The notes beneath the pieces were generated by a model, which saw only the letters and a list, made by a program, of their open reading frames with translations, ran no database searches and had not been told where the DNA came from. A program made the position numbers and the translations under genes. This document shows, piece by piece, positions 27,904 to 38,500 of a DNA stretch of 64,000 nt. The DNA comes from JADHLJ01 sp038146985 (lineage in GTDB: Bacteria; Pseudomonadota; Alphaproteobacteria; Thalassobaculales; Thalassobaculaceae): contig JAYQSQ010000012.1 in assembly GCA_038146985.1 (NCBI GenBank), positions 186,001 to 250,000 on the forward strand, read 5' to 3'. Within the stretch, counting starts at the first letter, position 1. Each line of letters opens with the position of its first letter.

Positions 27904-29514
27904 TCAGGCTCCGGCGAGCTGAGCGCCGTCCTTCATCAGCTTGTAGGTCAGGCTGTCCGACAAGGCATTGATGGAGGCATCGATAATGTTCGACGAGACC
28001 CCGATGGTCGTCCAGACCCGCTCATCGTCGCCGCTTTCGATCATCACGCGGGTTACCGCGTCGGTTCCGTCACCGTCGTCGGACGGCGGCAGGATGCGGA
28101 CCTTGTAGTCAATCAGACGGACCCGCTCCAGGGACGGATAGTGCCGGGTAAGCGCCTTGCGTATGGCGATGTCCAGGGCGTTCACCGGCCCGTTGCCGAC
28201 GGCGACCTCGTGCATCTTGTCTCCGCCGATTTCGACCGTGGCGGTGGCCTCGGATTCAACGACCAGCTCGGCTTTGGCGTTGAAGCGCCGTTCATCCATC
28301 ACCCGGAAACGGTCGATACGGAAGTACTCGGGCACCCCTTCCAGCAGGCGGCGCGCCAAAAGCTCAAAGCTGGCCTCGGCACTATCAAAGGAATATCCGA
28401 TGTATTCCTTCTCCTTGATATCGTCGACCAGGCGCTGGATCTTCGGATGCTTGGGGTCGATCTCGACACCGATTTCCGAGAACCGGGCGAGGATGTTGGA
28501 CCGGCCCGCCTGGTCCGAGACCAGGATGTGGCGCTCATTCCCGACAATCTCGGGCGCGATGTGCTCATAGGTCCGGGTGTCCTTCTGAACCGCCGAGACA
28601 TGCAGGCCGCCCTTGTGCGCGAAGGCCGCCGCGCCGACATAGGCGGCATGCACATTGGGCGACCGGTTCAAACGCTCGTCCAGCAACCGGGAAAGCGCGG
28701 TCAGCCGTGCCAAGCCCGCTTGCGAGACCCCTGTCTCGAACCCCATCTTCAGCATCAGCGACGGGATCACCGAGCACATGTTGGCGTTGCCGCAGCGCTC
28801 GCCCAGACCGTTGATCGTTCCCTGTACCTGGCGAACGCCGGCCCGCACCGCGGCAAGGGTATTGGCAACGGCGTTCTCGGTATCATTGTGGGTGTGGATG
28901 CCGAGATGGCTGCCGGGCACCACCTTGACGGTCTCGGCGACGATCTCCGCGATCTCGTGCGGCAAGGTGCCGCCGTTTGTATCACAGAGGACAATCCAGC
29001 GCGCACCGGCCTCGAACGCCTCCTTGGCGCAGGCGAGCGCATAGTCCGGGTTGCCCTTGAAGCCGTCGAAATAATGCTCGCAGTCGAACATCGGCTCGAA
29101 ACCGCGCTTCGCCGCGTAGACGATACTGTCCGAGATCATCCGGATATTCTCGTCGCGCTCGATCTCCAGCGCCACGTCGACATGAAAATCCCAGGTCTTG
29201 CCGACGAGGCACGCCGCCTGCGCCTTGCCGGCAAGAACGCCCGCCAGACCGGGATCGTTTTCGGTGCTGCGTCCCGGGCGCCGGGTCATGCCGAAAGCCA
29301 CAAGCTTGGCGCGTGCCAAGGAGGGCGGCGCCGCGAAGAACCGGTCATCCGTCGGGTTCGCTCCCGGCCAGCCGCCTTCGACATAGTCGATCCCGATCTC
29401 GTCAAGCGCCCGCGCGATGGCGGCCTTGTCGGCGACGGTGAAATCGACGCCCCGTGTCTGTTGGCCGTCTCTCAGGGTCGTATCGAAAAGGTAGACGCGG
29501 TTACCGTCGCTCAT
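27904..29514 (-). CDS. cimA: citramalate synthase
   Basis: 536 residues, the length of the long CimA type. It joins pyruvate and acetyl-CoA to citramalate, the threonine-independent route to isoleucine. The HMGL-like barrel has VYLFDTTLRDGQQTRGVDFTVADK at the N-terminus, GGWPGANPTDD, a metal motif HLGIHTHNDTENAVANTLAAV, and GLGERCGNANM. After it comes the C-terminal regulatory domain (about 400-520), with GDGTDAVTRVMIES. ATG at 29514 is chosen over the GTG immediately before it. Homocitrate or isopropylmalate synthases differ in the N-terminal GGWPG-type loop. Confidence 0.88.
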   Translation of the reverse strand: MSDGNRVYLFDTTLRDGQQTRGVDFTVADKAAIARALDEIGIDYVEGGWPGANPTDDRFFAAPPSLARAKLVAFGMTRRPGRSTENDPGLAGVLAGKAQAACLVGKTWDFHVDVALEIERDENIRMISDSIVYAAKRGFEPMFDCEHYFDGFKGNPDYALACAKEAFEAGARWIVLCDTNGGTLPHEIAEIVAETVKVVPGSHLGIHTHNDTENAVANTLAAVRAGVRQVQGTINGLGERCGNANMCSVIPSLMLKMGFETGVSQAGLARLTALSRLLDERLNRSPNVHAAYVGAAAFAHKGGLHVSAVQKDTRTYEHIAPEIVGNERHILVSDQAGRSNILARFSEIGVEIDPKHPKIQRLVDDIKEKEYIGYSFDSAEASFELLARRLLEGVPEYFRIDRFRVMDERRFNAKAELVVESEATATVEIGGDKMHEVAVGNGPVNALDIAIRKALTRHYPSLERVRLIDYKVRILPPSDDGDGTDAVTRVMIESGDDERVWTTIGVSSNIIDASINALSDSLTYKLMKDGAQLAGA

Positions 29515-29642
29515 CACGCGTGAATCCGTGCTGGAAATCGGGATGCGCGGGTTCTAACGGGTCGGGCCCGCGATGGGAAGGAAAAGCGCGGCTTTTCGAG
29601 GGCCGAAAGACGCGTGCCGGGGCCGCGCCTTTCGCTCCTGTC

Positions 29643-31006
29643 TCACCCGCGCTTCCAGGTCGTGCCGCCGGTGCCGTCCTCCAGCACGATCCCCATCGCC
29701 TTAAGCTCATCACGGATCCGGTCCGCCTCGGCGAAGTCCCGCGCCGTCCGGGCCGCCGTGCGCGCATCGATCAGGGCCTGGATCTCGGCAGCATCACTGT
29801 CGTCGCCGGCGCCCTGGAACCAAACCTCCGGATCGCTCCACAGGAGCCCAAGCAGCTTGGCCGAGGCCAGCAACTCGCCAGCACGCGCCGCCTTCTCGGT
29901 CGCTCCGTCGGTCTTGTTCAAGGTGCCGGCCATCTCGTGCAGCTTGGAGATAGCAAGCGGCGTGTTGAGATCATCGGACAGCGCGGCGACAACCTCCGCC
30001 GACGGCCTGCCACCTTCATCGCCCGCACTTGTCTCGATGCCCCGCAACGCCTGATAGAGCCGGTCCATCGCCGCGCGCGCTTCGCCGAGACCTTGTCTGG
30101 AGTAATCCAGCGGCGCCCGGTAATGCGCCGCCAGCAGCGCATAGCGGATCACCTCTCCCGGCCACTCCTTCAGCAGATCCTGAACCGTGTAGAAGTTGCC
30201 GAGGCTCTTCGACATCTTCTCGCCTTCGACCGTAACGAACCCGTTGTGCATCCAGACATTGGCCATCACCGGGGTGCCGAAGGCGCAGCGGGACTGCGCG
30301 ATCTCGTTCTCATGGTGGGGAAAAATGAGATCAAGTCCGCACCGCAAATATCGAGACCTCGCCAAGATGGGCCCGGCTCATGGCGGAGCATTCGATGTGT
30401 AGCCGGGCCTTCGAACCCACAGGGACTATTCGGCCGGCCCTCACCCGACGGCTTCCACAGCACGAAATCGGCCGGGTCTTTCTTGTACGGGGCCACGTCC
30501 ACACGGGCGCCATCGATCTGCTCTTCCCGATTGCGCCGGGAGAGCCGCCCGTAATCCGGCATCGAGGGGACGTTGAACAGCACGTGTCCCTCCGCTTCAT
30601 AGGCATGGCCCTTGCTGATCAGGATTTCGGTCAGTTCGATCATCTGGGCGACATGCTCAGTCGCGCGGGGTTCGTAATCCGGCGGCAAGGCTCCGATCGC
30701 CGCCATGTTCTCCTGATAATCCCTCGCGGTGACGTCCGTCACCTCACGGATCGTCTTGCCCGAAGCCGCCGCGCGGGCGTTGATTTTGTCGTCGATGTCG
30801 GTGATGTTGCGGACATAGGTGACGCGCGGATACAGCGACCGAAGGAGACGGTACAGCACATCGAAGACGACGGCCGGGCGCGCGTTGCCGATATGGGGGT
30901 AATCATACACGGTCGGCCCGCACACATAGAGCCGGACATGGTCCGGATCCAAGGGAACGAAGTCTTCCTTACGACGTGTCAGGGTGTTGTGGAACTGGAT
31001 GGTCAT
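29643..31006 (-). pseudogene. cysS: cysteinyl-tRNA synthetase, frameshifted in the middle
   Basis: Charges tRNA(Cys). The N-terminal half (31006 to about 30430) is clean: CGPTVYDYPHIGNARPAVVFD holds the HIGH-type motif and the zinc-ligand Cys, then NITDIDDKI. The C-terminal half from about 30340 is also clean: GLDLIFPHHENEIAQSRCAFG, GFVTVEGEKMSKSLGNF (KMSKS). Between 30430 and 30330 the HIECSAMS and FDIHGGG-type region is split over three frames. Total length is about 455 codons, as expected. No other cysS is visible, and the enzyme is essential, so an error in the consensus is likely. Confidence 0.92.
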
Positions 31007-31342
31007 GACTGCCGGCCCCGGAACCGGGCCCTCCGTGTGACGATCGGACGATCGCTGGTGAAATCGTGAAGCTGCGGTTTACCGCCTAAAGGGGCGTCAA
31101 CAGAGTTTCGATCCGGTTGTCGGCAATACGCCAAATCGGTCTTCACTCTCGCGCCGGGATTGCATCGCCGTCCGCTTCCACCAATTCCTTTGCTATCCCG
31201 GTGTGGTTACCAGAAGCCGCTATGGCGGTCACAGCTATATCCACCTTCCCGGCGCCCCGGTGTTTCGCTCCGCTTCAAACCAGCCCCCAAACGCGAAATG
31301 GCGCCCCCGAGGCCGCCACCCGCTTGTCCGTCTTGGCCGGGA
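31007..31342. other. intergenic region, 336 bp
   Basis: Between the start of cysS and the inferred 3' end of the RTX gene, both on the minus strand. I see no open frame with family likeness and no strong hairpin. It should contain the cysS promoter. Confidence 0.5.
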
Positions 31343-32855
31343 TCAGGAGAACTCCAGAAGTCCGTCAGGTTCAGCCATCACGCCGTTCACCGTGATCTTC
31401 GCGTAGCCAATCCCGCCTGACGCCGTTCAGATACACCTCGACAAGTTGTTCCGTCGTGTTCGCCGAACACGATCCGTCCCCGTCGCCCCGAACAGACCGC
31501 CCGACGACGACACAGACCCGGGCTGCCAGGCTCGGCGAAACCAAACCCACAAGCGTGATCTTGTCTGATCCCGACGAGGAAGCTGAAGATGTCACGCCGT
31601 GATCATCCGCCGGTGATCGTCGCAGCCGACGCCGTCATTGCTCCTGCGAACTTGTCATCCATCCGCCGTGCAGCGTGTCCGCCAAACCCCGAGATCGCCG
31701 CGCTTGCAGCGGCGTGTCGTTGCCGTCGCTGCCGCTTTGGCTCCGCGCCGCCATTGCCAGTCGATGCCGACCAGCTGCTACGGCGCATCGTTGCCCAGGC
31801 CACCGAACAGCGGCAATGCTGTCGCGACCGCCAGCGGATCATTGTCGTTGCCGTCCTCTTGCAGCGGATCCGCACCCGCCAACGTGCCGTCAGTCGTGTT
31901 CACTAAGCGCGAACAGCTGTTTGTCACTTCATGCAGCCAGGCTATGTTTACCGTCTCATGTCAGAGATATGTCGCCCTGGGTCAGGCCCGCGGTCAAGCG
32001 TGTCTAGCACCGTCGCCGCCATGCAGCGTGTCGACGCCGCCAAACGCGCCCGTGATGCCGCACAACCAGAAGGTCGTTGTCGCACCTCCCGTCAGCTAGT
32101 CGTTACGCCATTTCCGCCATACAGTGTGTCGCGCTGTGCCGCCAACCAGAACGTCGTTTACCGGCTTCCACCATAGGCAAGGTCGTTGCCAGCGCCCTGG
32201 ATCGTGTCGTTGCTGACATCACCGAAATCGTGTCCACGCCCCGCGTTGCCGTAGATCGTTCCGCTTCCAGGCCGCCGTTCAGCAGGTCGTTATGCGTCAC
32301 CGCCATACAGCGTGTCCGCATTGCCGCTGCCAGACAGTGTCGTTGCCGTTACCAAACCTGAGGTCCATTGCCGTCGCCGCCGCTCGGCTGGCGTGTTGCC
32401 CACCAGCCCGCCATACAGCGCGTCAAGGTCACCGCTGCCGATGATCGTGTCAATTGCAGGTTGCCGTACAGCGCATCCGAGCCGGCTCCGCCAGTCAGCG
32501 CGTCGTTGTCTGGCCGCCGGGCAAGCGATATCGAGCCGTCGCCGCCGTTGAATGGTCGTTGCTCATTACGCCAGACCACATCTGGCGCTTGCCGCTACAC
32601 CAGCGATAATAATCATTACCCCTGGCCGCCGAAGATCAGGTCTTTATCGCCGCCGCCCGACAACAGATCGTTGCCAGGGTTGCCGTAGATCACGTCGCTG
32701 CCGTCGCTGCCCGTCAACCGTGTCCGTGTCACGGCCACGCCAAACCACGATGTCATCACCGCCGACCGCAGAATGCATCGAACCTGGATGTAAATCAGAT
32801 CGACACGCCAACGCGCGATCGTTATCGCCAAGACATTAATGTCGTCAGTTGCCAT
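31343..32855 (-). pseudogene. RTX calcium-binding repeat protein, broken into several frames
   Basis: Starts at ATG 32855 (MATDDINVLA). Glycine/aspartate nonapeptide repeats of the RTX type appear in different frames along the minus strand: GSDGSDVIYGNPGNDLLSGGG near 32700, DNDALTGGAGSDALYGN near 32490, and Gly/Asp-coding repeats down to about 31600. A C-terminal tail KITVNGVMAEPDGLLEFS ends at TGA 31345-31343. The whole would be about 500 residues. RTX proteins bind calcium outside the cell and leave through type I secretion. The tail lacks a recognisable secretion signal that I can name. Frame changes are frequent throughout, as expected when repeats are assembled from error-prone reads, but true decay is possible. 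Confidence 0.72.
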
Positions 32856-33135
32856 TTTCAGGTGAATTATCAGATCGTTCTTCGATGATGATTGATATCA
32901 AATTTGATCCTGTGTCTCAGGGTTCGCCTTACGGCACTCCAGCGCGCGGAGAAATCTACCGATTTTCCACCGGCGCGCAACCTATCTTAACAAAATTTCC
33001 CAACATTTCGAAATTCGGTGATTTTTCCGGCCCAGCGAAGGGCAAGACGGACCCTTCCAATTCATCCTTCCCTATCCGGCGTCGAATCGGTCCGGATTCC
33101 AAGCGGTCCGAACGGAGCTTCCACACGGAGCCCTG

Positions 33136-34515
33136 TTATTCCGCCGCTTTCACCTGATCCGGGTCCCGGCGCTTTTCCCGCATGGTCACGAATTCCTCGG
33201 CCGCGGTCGGATGAATCCCGATCGTCGCATCGAAATCCGCCTTGGTCGCCTTCATTTTCACCGCGATGCCAATCCCCTGGATGATTTCGGCGGCGTCGAC
33301 TCCCACCATATGCGCGCCGACCACACGCTGGCTCGCGCGGTCGACGATAAGCTTCTGCATGCCCCGTTCGGTATTTTCCGTGAGGGTGTATTTCATCGGC
33401 CGGAAACCGGCCACATAGACGTCGATATCACCATATTTCTCGCGCGCCGCATGCTCGGGCAGCCCAACCGAGCCGATCGGCGGCTGGCTGAACACGGCGC
33501 TGGGCACATCCTCGTGGTCCGGCGACATCGGATTGTTGTTGTAAACCGTCTCCGCGAAACACCGTCCTTCGGAGATTGCCACCGGCGTGAGGTTTATCCG
33601 GTCGGTCACGTCGCCCACCGCATAGATGCTCGGCACGCTCGACTGGCTCCACTCGTTCACCTTGACCGCGCCATTGCGGGTCAGTTCGACACCGGCCTCC
33701 TCCAGCCCCAGCCCCTTGGTGTTCGGCGCCCGTCCGGTTGCGTACATGATCTGATCGGCCTCAATCACCTCACCGTTGTTAAGATGGACCCGCACGCCGT
33801 CGGCGGTCTTTTCGATCCGCTCCGGCAGGGTTTTCGCCACGATGTTGACGCCCTTCTTGGCCATTTCGGTGCTCAATGTGTCCCGGACATCCTCATCGAA
33901 CCCGCGCAGCATCTTGTCGGCGCGGAACACCAGATCGACCTTGGAGCCGAAGCCATTGAAAATGCCGGCGAATTCCACCGCGATGTAACCGGAGCCCACG
34001 ATCACGATCCGGTCCGGACGAGCGCGCAAGTCCAGCGCCTCATTAGAGGTGATGGCATGCTCTATTCCCGGAACCTCGGGCATCGTCGGCCAGCCGCCGA
34101 CCGCGATGAGAATTCGCTCGGCCGTCAGCCTCTTGTCACCGACCGCGACGGTATGCCCGTCGATCACGGTGCCGCGGCCATGGAAGCGGGTCACGTTGGC
34201 GTTCTCGAGAAGTTTGACGTAGATGCCGTGCAGCCGGTCGAGTTCCTTGTTCTTGGCATCGATCAGAGCCGCCCAATCGTGCCTCAGACCATCGACCGTC
34301 CAGCCATACCCCGCGGCGTCTTCGACCTCTTCGGGAACATGGCTTCCATAGACCAGCAGCTTCTTCGGCACACAGCCCCGCAGCACGCAGGTCCCGCCTT
34401 CGCGCAGCTCCTCGACCGTCGCGACCCTGGCGCCGTAGGCACCGGCCAGCCGTGAGGCGCGCACCCCGCCGGAACCGACACCAATGGTCACAAGATCGTA
34501 GTCGTACTTTGCCAT
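33136..34515 (-). CDS. gor: glutathione-disulfide reductase
   Basis: 459 residues; ATG 34515 has GGAG upstream and is preferred to the TTG two codons before it. NADPH-dependent reduction of oxidised glutathione. FAD motif GVGSGGVRASRLAG (first Gly region has Val where Ala is common), redox pair GGTCVLRGCVPKKLLVYGS, NADPH site VIVGSGYIAVEFAGIFNGFG followed by F-R-A-D-K-x-L-R-x-F-D, and the C-terminal catalytic IGIHPTAAEEFVTMR (His/Glu). Complete, with no signal peptide. Confidence 0.93.
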   Translation of the reverse strand: MAKYDYDLVTIGVGSGGVRASRLAGAYGARVATVEELREGGTCVLRGCVPKKLLVYGSHVPEEVEDAAGYGWTVDGLRHDWAALIDAKNKELDRLHGIYVKLLENANVTRFHGRGTVIDGHTVAVGDKRLTAERILIAVGGWPTMPEVPGIEHAITSNEALDLRARPDRIVIVGSGYIAVEFAGIFNGFGSKVDLVFRADKMLRGFDEDVRDTLSTEMAKKGVNIVAKTLPERIEKTADGVRVHLNNGEVIEADQIMYATGRAPNTKGLGLEEAGVELTRNGAVKVNEWSQSSVPSIYAVGDVTDRINLTPVAISEGRCFAETVYNNNPMSPDHEDVPSAVFSQPPIGSVGLPEHAAREKYGDIDVYVAGFRPMKYTLTENTERGMQKLIVDRASQRVVGAHMVGVDAAEIIQGIGIAVKMKATKADFDATIGIHPTAAEEFVTMREKRRDPDQVKAAE

Positions 34516-34661
34516 TTCCAAGGCTCCTTGCCGCTCGTCTTGACGGATTGTTGCGTGCCTACCCCGCCGACTTCAACACCTTGGTGCGGGCACTGGCGCA
34601 GACAAGCCGGTATCGGACACAAGAGCGTTACCGCGTAACCGCGCGCCGCCCCGCCCGGCCT

Positions 34662-35288
34662 TCAGGTGGACCGCTTGATGGTTGCGATGAACCCGCCAAC
34701 CATGATTTGCGCGACCCCCGCAATCCGTTCGCGCCAGAGCACACCGCTCGGCCCACGGGCGAACGCGCCGCCCTTCGCGCCGAGCCAGGCATAGGCGGCC
34801 AGAATCGGAAGCTCGGTGACGTGCAGAGCCGCCAACATGAACCCGAAATGCCAGATTTGGGTTTCTCCGGGCGTGATGAACTGCGGCAACAGGGCGCCGA
34901 AGAACAGGATCGACTTCGGATTGGCGAGTTGCTTCACCAATCCCTGAACAAAACCGTGTTCCGAGATCGGTACCGGGCCCGGCGCCGTCTGCTCGGCGAC
35001 CCGCCGGGCATTTCGCAAGGTGCGGATACCCATCCAGACGAGATAGGCGGCACCGGCCCATTTTATGCAGGTGAACAGGAAAGCGGATGTCGCAAGAACC
35101 GCCCCGAGACCGATCGCCGACAACGCGAAATAGATCGAGTTGCCCGCAAGAATACCGAGCGACGCGGCAAGACCGGCACGAAATCCCCTCGCCATCCCCT
35201 GCGAGGAAACCAACAGCACCGCCGGCCCCGGGGTCAGCGACATCATGACATGAGCGCCGATGAACGCCAGGAACAGTTCAACGGACAT
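34662..35288 (-). CDS. LysE/RhtB family amino-acid exporter
   Basis: 208 residues and six hydrophobic spans. The N-terminal family motif is present: FIGAHVMMSLTPGPAVLLVSSQGMARGFRAGLAASLGILAGN, and the second conserved part is LANPKSILFFGALLPQFITP. Proteins of this family export amino acids such as homoserine, threonine or lysine through the inner membrane. The substrate is not predictable. It lies between gor and gabD, all on the same strand. Confidence 0.88.
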   Translation of the reverse strand: MSVELFLAFIGAHVMMSLTPGPAVLLVSSQGMARGFRAGLAASLGILAGNSIYFALSAIGLGAVLATSAFLFTCIKWAGAAYLVWMGIRTLRNARRVAEQTAPGPVPISEHGFVQGLVKQLANPKSILFFGALLPQFITPGETQIWHFGFMLAALHVTELPILAAYAWLGAKGGAFARGPSGVLWRERIAGVAQIMVGGFIATIKRST

Positions 35289-35321
35289 GATCCGCCTCCG
35301 CCGCGGAAGGACAGGTCCGGA

Positions 35322-36794
35322 TTACACGCCGAGCCCGCCCATCAGGATGTATTTGAGCTCGGTGTACTCATCCATCCCGTATTTGGAGCCCTCGCGGCCA
35401 AGGCCGGATTCCTTGGTGCCGCCGAACGGCGCCACCTCGGTGGAGAGCACGCCCTCGTTCACCGCGACCATGCCGTATTCAAGCGCCTCGGCAACCCGCC
35501 ATACCCGGCCGAGATCGTTGGCATAGAAGTACGAGGCGAGGCCGAACTCGGTGTCATTGGCCATTTCGATGACGTCGGCTTCATCCTTGAAGCGGAAAAG
35601 CGGCGCTACCGGACCGAAGGTCTCTTCCTTGAAGATCGCCATGTCGCGGGTGGCATTGGTGAGAACAGTCGGCGTGAAGAACAGCTCGCCCGCCGCGTGC
35701 CGGGTCCCTCCGGTGGCCACCGCGGCCCCCTTGGCGACGGCGTCCTGGACATGCTCTTCGGCCTTGTCGACGGCGGCGGCCTCGACCATCGGACCGATGA
35801 CGATGCCCTGATCGAAACCATTGCCGATCGGCATGGCCGCCGTCGCGGCCGCGAACTTCTTGGCGAACTCGTCATAGATGCCATCCTGCACGAAGATCCG
35901 GTTTGCGCAGACGCAGGTCTGCCCGGCATTGCGGAACTTGCAGGCGATCGCCCCCGCGACCGCGGCGTCGATATCGGCATCGTCGAAGATGATCAGCGGC
36001 GCGTTGCCGCCGAGCTCCAGCGAAACCTTCTTCACGGTGCTGGCGCATTGCTGCATCAGCATCTTGCCGATCCCGGTCGAGCCGGTGAAGGTGACCTTGC
36101 GGACGATCGGGCTCTCCGTCATCTCGGTGCCGATCTCGCCGGACTTGGAACCGGTGACGACATTGAACACGCCCGCAGGGATACCGGCCCGGGCCGCGAG
36201 TTCGCCCATGGCAAGCGCCGAGAACGGGGTCAGCTTCGCAGGCTTGATGACGATCGGACAACCCGCCGCCAGGGCCGGCGCGGCCTTGCGGGTGATCATC
36301 GCGTTCGGGAAATTCCACGGCGTGATCGCCGCGACGACCCCCACCGGCTGGCGGATCACGACGATGCGTGTGCCCGGCTTGGTTTCCGGAATGACGTCGC
36401 CGTAGTTGCGCTTGGCCTCCTCGGAGAACCAGTCGATAAACGAAGCACCGTACATGACCTCGCCCGCCGCCTCCGATAGGGGCTTGCCCTGTTCGGCGGT
36501 CATGATCGCGGCAAGATCGTCCTTGTGCTCCATCATCAGATCGTACCAGCGGCGCAGGATATTGCCGCGCTCCTTCGCGGTTTTGGCCCGCCAGGCCGGC
36601 CAGGCGGCATTCGCCGCCTCGATCGCGGCGCGGGTCTCGGCACCTCCCATATCGGGCACCGTCCCGATTACCTTGCCGGTCGCGGGATCGGTCACCGGCA
36701 CGGTCCCGCCGCTATCGGCATCGATCCACTTGCCGTTCACGTAAGCTTGCTGGCGTAACAGGGCGGAATCGGACAGGCGGCTGGCAAGGTCCAT
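35322..36794 (-). CDS. gabD: NAD(P)-dependent succinate-semialdehyde dehydrogenase
   Basis: 490 residues, start ATG 36794 with AGGAGC upstream. Aldehyde dehydrogenase fold: PWNFPNAMITRKAAPALAAGC, the nucleotide-site GSTGIGKMLM, catalytic Glu in SLELGGNAP, catalytic Cys in NAGQTCVCANRIFV, and EETFGPVAPLF. The GQTCVCANR sequence with two Cys and KPA-x-L-T-P suit the GabD branch, which oxidises succinate semialdehyde to succinate in 4-aminobutyrate breakdown; other semialdehydes are possible. No GABA transaminase is adjacent. Confidence 0.85.
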   Translation of the reverse strand: MDLASRLSDSALLRQQAYVNGKWIDADSGGTVPVTDPATGKVIGTVPDMGGAETRAAIEAANAAWPAWRAKTAKERGNILRRWYDLMMEHKDDLAAIMTAEQGKPLSEAAGEVMYGASFIDWFSEEAKRNYGDVIPETKPGTRIVVIRQPVGVVAAITPWNFPNAMITRKAAPALAAGCPIVIKPAKLTPFSALAMGELAARAGIPAGVFNVVTGSKSGEIGTEMTESPIVRKVTFTGSTGIGKMLMQQCASTVKKVSLELGGNAPLIIFDDADIDAAVAGAIACKFRNAGQTCVCANRIFVQDGIYDEFAKKFAAATAAMPIGNGFDQGIVIGPMVEAAAVDKAEEHVQDAVAKGAAVATGGTRHAAGELFFTPTVLTNATRDMAIFKEETFGPVAPLFRFKDEADVIEMANDTEFGLASYFYANDLGRVWRVAEALEYGMVAVNEGVLSTEVAPFGGTKESGLGREGSKYGMDEYTELKYILMGGLGV

Positions 36795-36979
36795 GGGAAG
36801 CTCCTGAAGTTGCGGCGGCATCACGACGCGCGGATGCCACGAGAGTCGTTTCCAGTTATCCGCCCATCGTATCGCCGTACACCGGCCAAGGAAAGGGCGC
36901 GGCGTCCAGGCCGCCGGAAGCGCCCTATTTCCGCCGTTCGAGGAGCCCCAGACCGTTAACAGCGCGGCAGCCGGCCTGG

Positions 36980-38500
36980 TCAGATCCGCTGGTTTTGCCC
37001 CTGCCAATAGGGCTCTCTCAAAATGCGCTTCTTCAGCTTGCCCGACGCTTCGCGCGGCATGTCCTCGCGAAAGTCGACGCTTTTGGGGCATTTGTAGGCG
37101 GCGATACGCTCCCGGCACCAGGCGATCAGCCTCGCCTCATCGGCCTGGGAGCCCAGCACGCGCTGCACCACGGCCTTGACCTGTTCCCCCCATTCGGGAT
37201 CCGGAACCCCGAACACCGCGCAGTCGGCCACGTCCGGATGCGCCGAAAGCGCCGCTTCGACCTCGGCTGGATAGATATTGGCGCCGCCGGAGATGATCAT
37301 GTCGATCTTGCGGTCCGACAGGAACACATAGCCGTCCTCGTCGATCCAGCCGACATCGCCGACGGTGAAGCGGCCGTCCGCGAGTTGGCTTTCCGCCGTC
37401 TTTTCCGGGGCGTTGTGATAGGTCGGCGGCGGCCTCCCGATCCGCCGGAAATAGAAGGTCCCGACCTCGCCCGGCGGCAGGGTTTCGCCGTTCTCTCCGA
37501 CCACGGTGATCTCGATCTCCGGTGGACATTTTCCAACGGTACCCGGCTTACGCAGCCAGTCTTCGCTCGTCGCAACGACCGGTCCCGCCCCCTCGCTGGA
37601 GGCGAAATACTCGATGATCACCGGGCCGAACCACTCGATCATACCGCGCTTCACCCAGGGCGGACAGGGCGCTGCGCCGTGGAAGACCTGGGTCAGGGAC
37701 GATATGTCGTAGGCGCTCCGCACTTCCTCGGGCAGGCGAAGCAGCCGGATCATCTGAGTCGGCACGATATGGGAGGTGTTGATGGCGTACCGTTGAACGT
37801 CCGCGAGGAACCCCTCGGGATCGAAGCGCGGCTGCACGAAAACCGTCTGACCATGCGCAAGGGCGAACATGATGCAGGCATAGGGCGCGGCGTGATAGAT
37901 CGGCGTCGCGACAAGATGGTTACCCGGCCCGTCAAAGCCCCACATCCCACCCGCCTCGTGCCAGTTCGCCAGGGCATCGGTCGTTGAAATCTGATAGGTC
38001 GGCCGCCAGACACCCTTAGGCCTGCCGGTGGTGCCGGAGGTATAGAACATCGGCCCGCCGGCAAGCATGTTGATGGGGTCTGCAGCGGATTGGGCATCCC
38101 GCCAGGCCTCGAACGAGTCACCGAACACCTGGACCGGCACACTCTCCGCCTGACCGGCCGCCGCCTTCAGGGTTGCCGAGTTGTTCGGGTCCGCGAAGGC
38201 CATGCGCGCGCCACTATCGCCCAGGATATAGGCCGCCTCGGGGACCGTGAGGTGCCAGTTGATCGGGACCAGCATGACACCGGCGCGCAGGCACCCGCCG
38301 ATCAGTTCGACGAATTGAGGCACGTTGCCGGCCATGACCGCGATCCGGTCGCCGGGGCCGAGGCCGGCGGCGGCCAGGCCGTTGGCCACCTGGACGACGC
38401 GCTTCTCGAAGGTCTCCCAGGAAATCGAGCCGCCAGGCCAGACCAGGGCGGGTTCCGCCTCGTGCCCCGTGGTGCGCGGAAAGTAGGGCGTCAACGGCAT
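36980..38500 (-). CDS. AMP-dependent acyl-CoA ligase
   Basis: 506 residues from ATG 38500, chosen because GGAGG lies six bases upstream; a GTG at 38521 is weaker. Activates a carboxylic acid to its CoA thioester. MFYTSGTTGRPKGVWRPTYQ (A3), IIEYFASSEGAGP (A5, unusual for the family's Y-G-x-T-E), FTVGDVGWIDEDGYVFLSDRKIDMIISGGANIYPAEVE (A7-A8), and PREASGKLKKRILR (A10, Lys). The IEYF.SSEG variant is of a type often annotated as a long-chain or bile-acid-type ligase. Substrate unknown. Stand-alone gene. Confidence 0.82.
   Translation of the reverse strand: MPLTPYFPRTTGHEAEPALVWPGGSISWETFEKRVVQVANGLAAAGLGPGDRIAVMAGNVPQFVELIGGCLRAGVMLVPINWHLTVPEAAYILGDSGARMAFADPNNSATLKAAAGQAESVPVQVFGDSFEAWRDAQSAADPINMLAGGPMFYTSGTTGRPKGVWRPTYQISTTDALANWHEAGGMWGFDGPGNHLVATPIYHAAPYACIMFALAHGQTVFVQPRFDPEGFLADVQRYAINTSHIVPTQMIRLLRLPEEVRSAYDISSLTQVFHGAAPCPPWVKRGMIEWFGPVIIEYFASSEGAGPVVATSEDWLRKPGTVGKCPPEIEITVVGENGETLPPGEVGTFYFRRIGRPPPTYHNAPEKTAESQLADGRFTVGDVGWIDEDGYVFLSDRKIDMIISGGANIYPAEVEAALSAHPDVADCAVFGVPDPEWGEQVKAVVQRVLGSQADEARLIAWCRERIAAYKCPKSVDFREDMPREASGKLKKRILREPYWQGQNQRI

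Noticed and set aside
31600..32830. Periodic short repeats that look like a CRISPR array
   Set aside because: The period follows the nine-residue RTX repeat (27 bases) and the repeat units translate to Gly/Asp nonapeptides on the minus strand; there are no unique spacers.
33211..34455. Long plus-strand frame opposite gor
   Set aside because: Antisense shadow of a high-GC gene; product rich in His/Arg/Asp with no family likeness.
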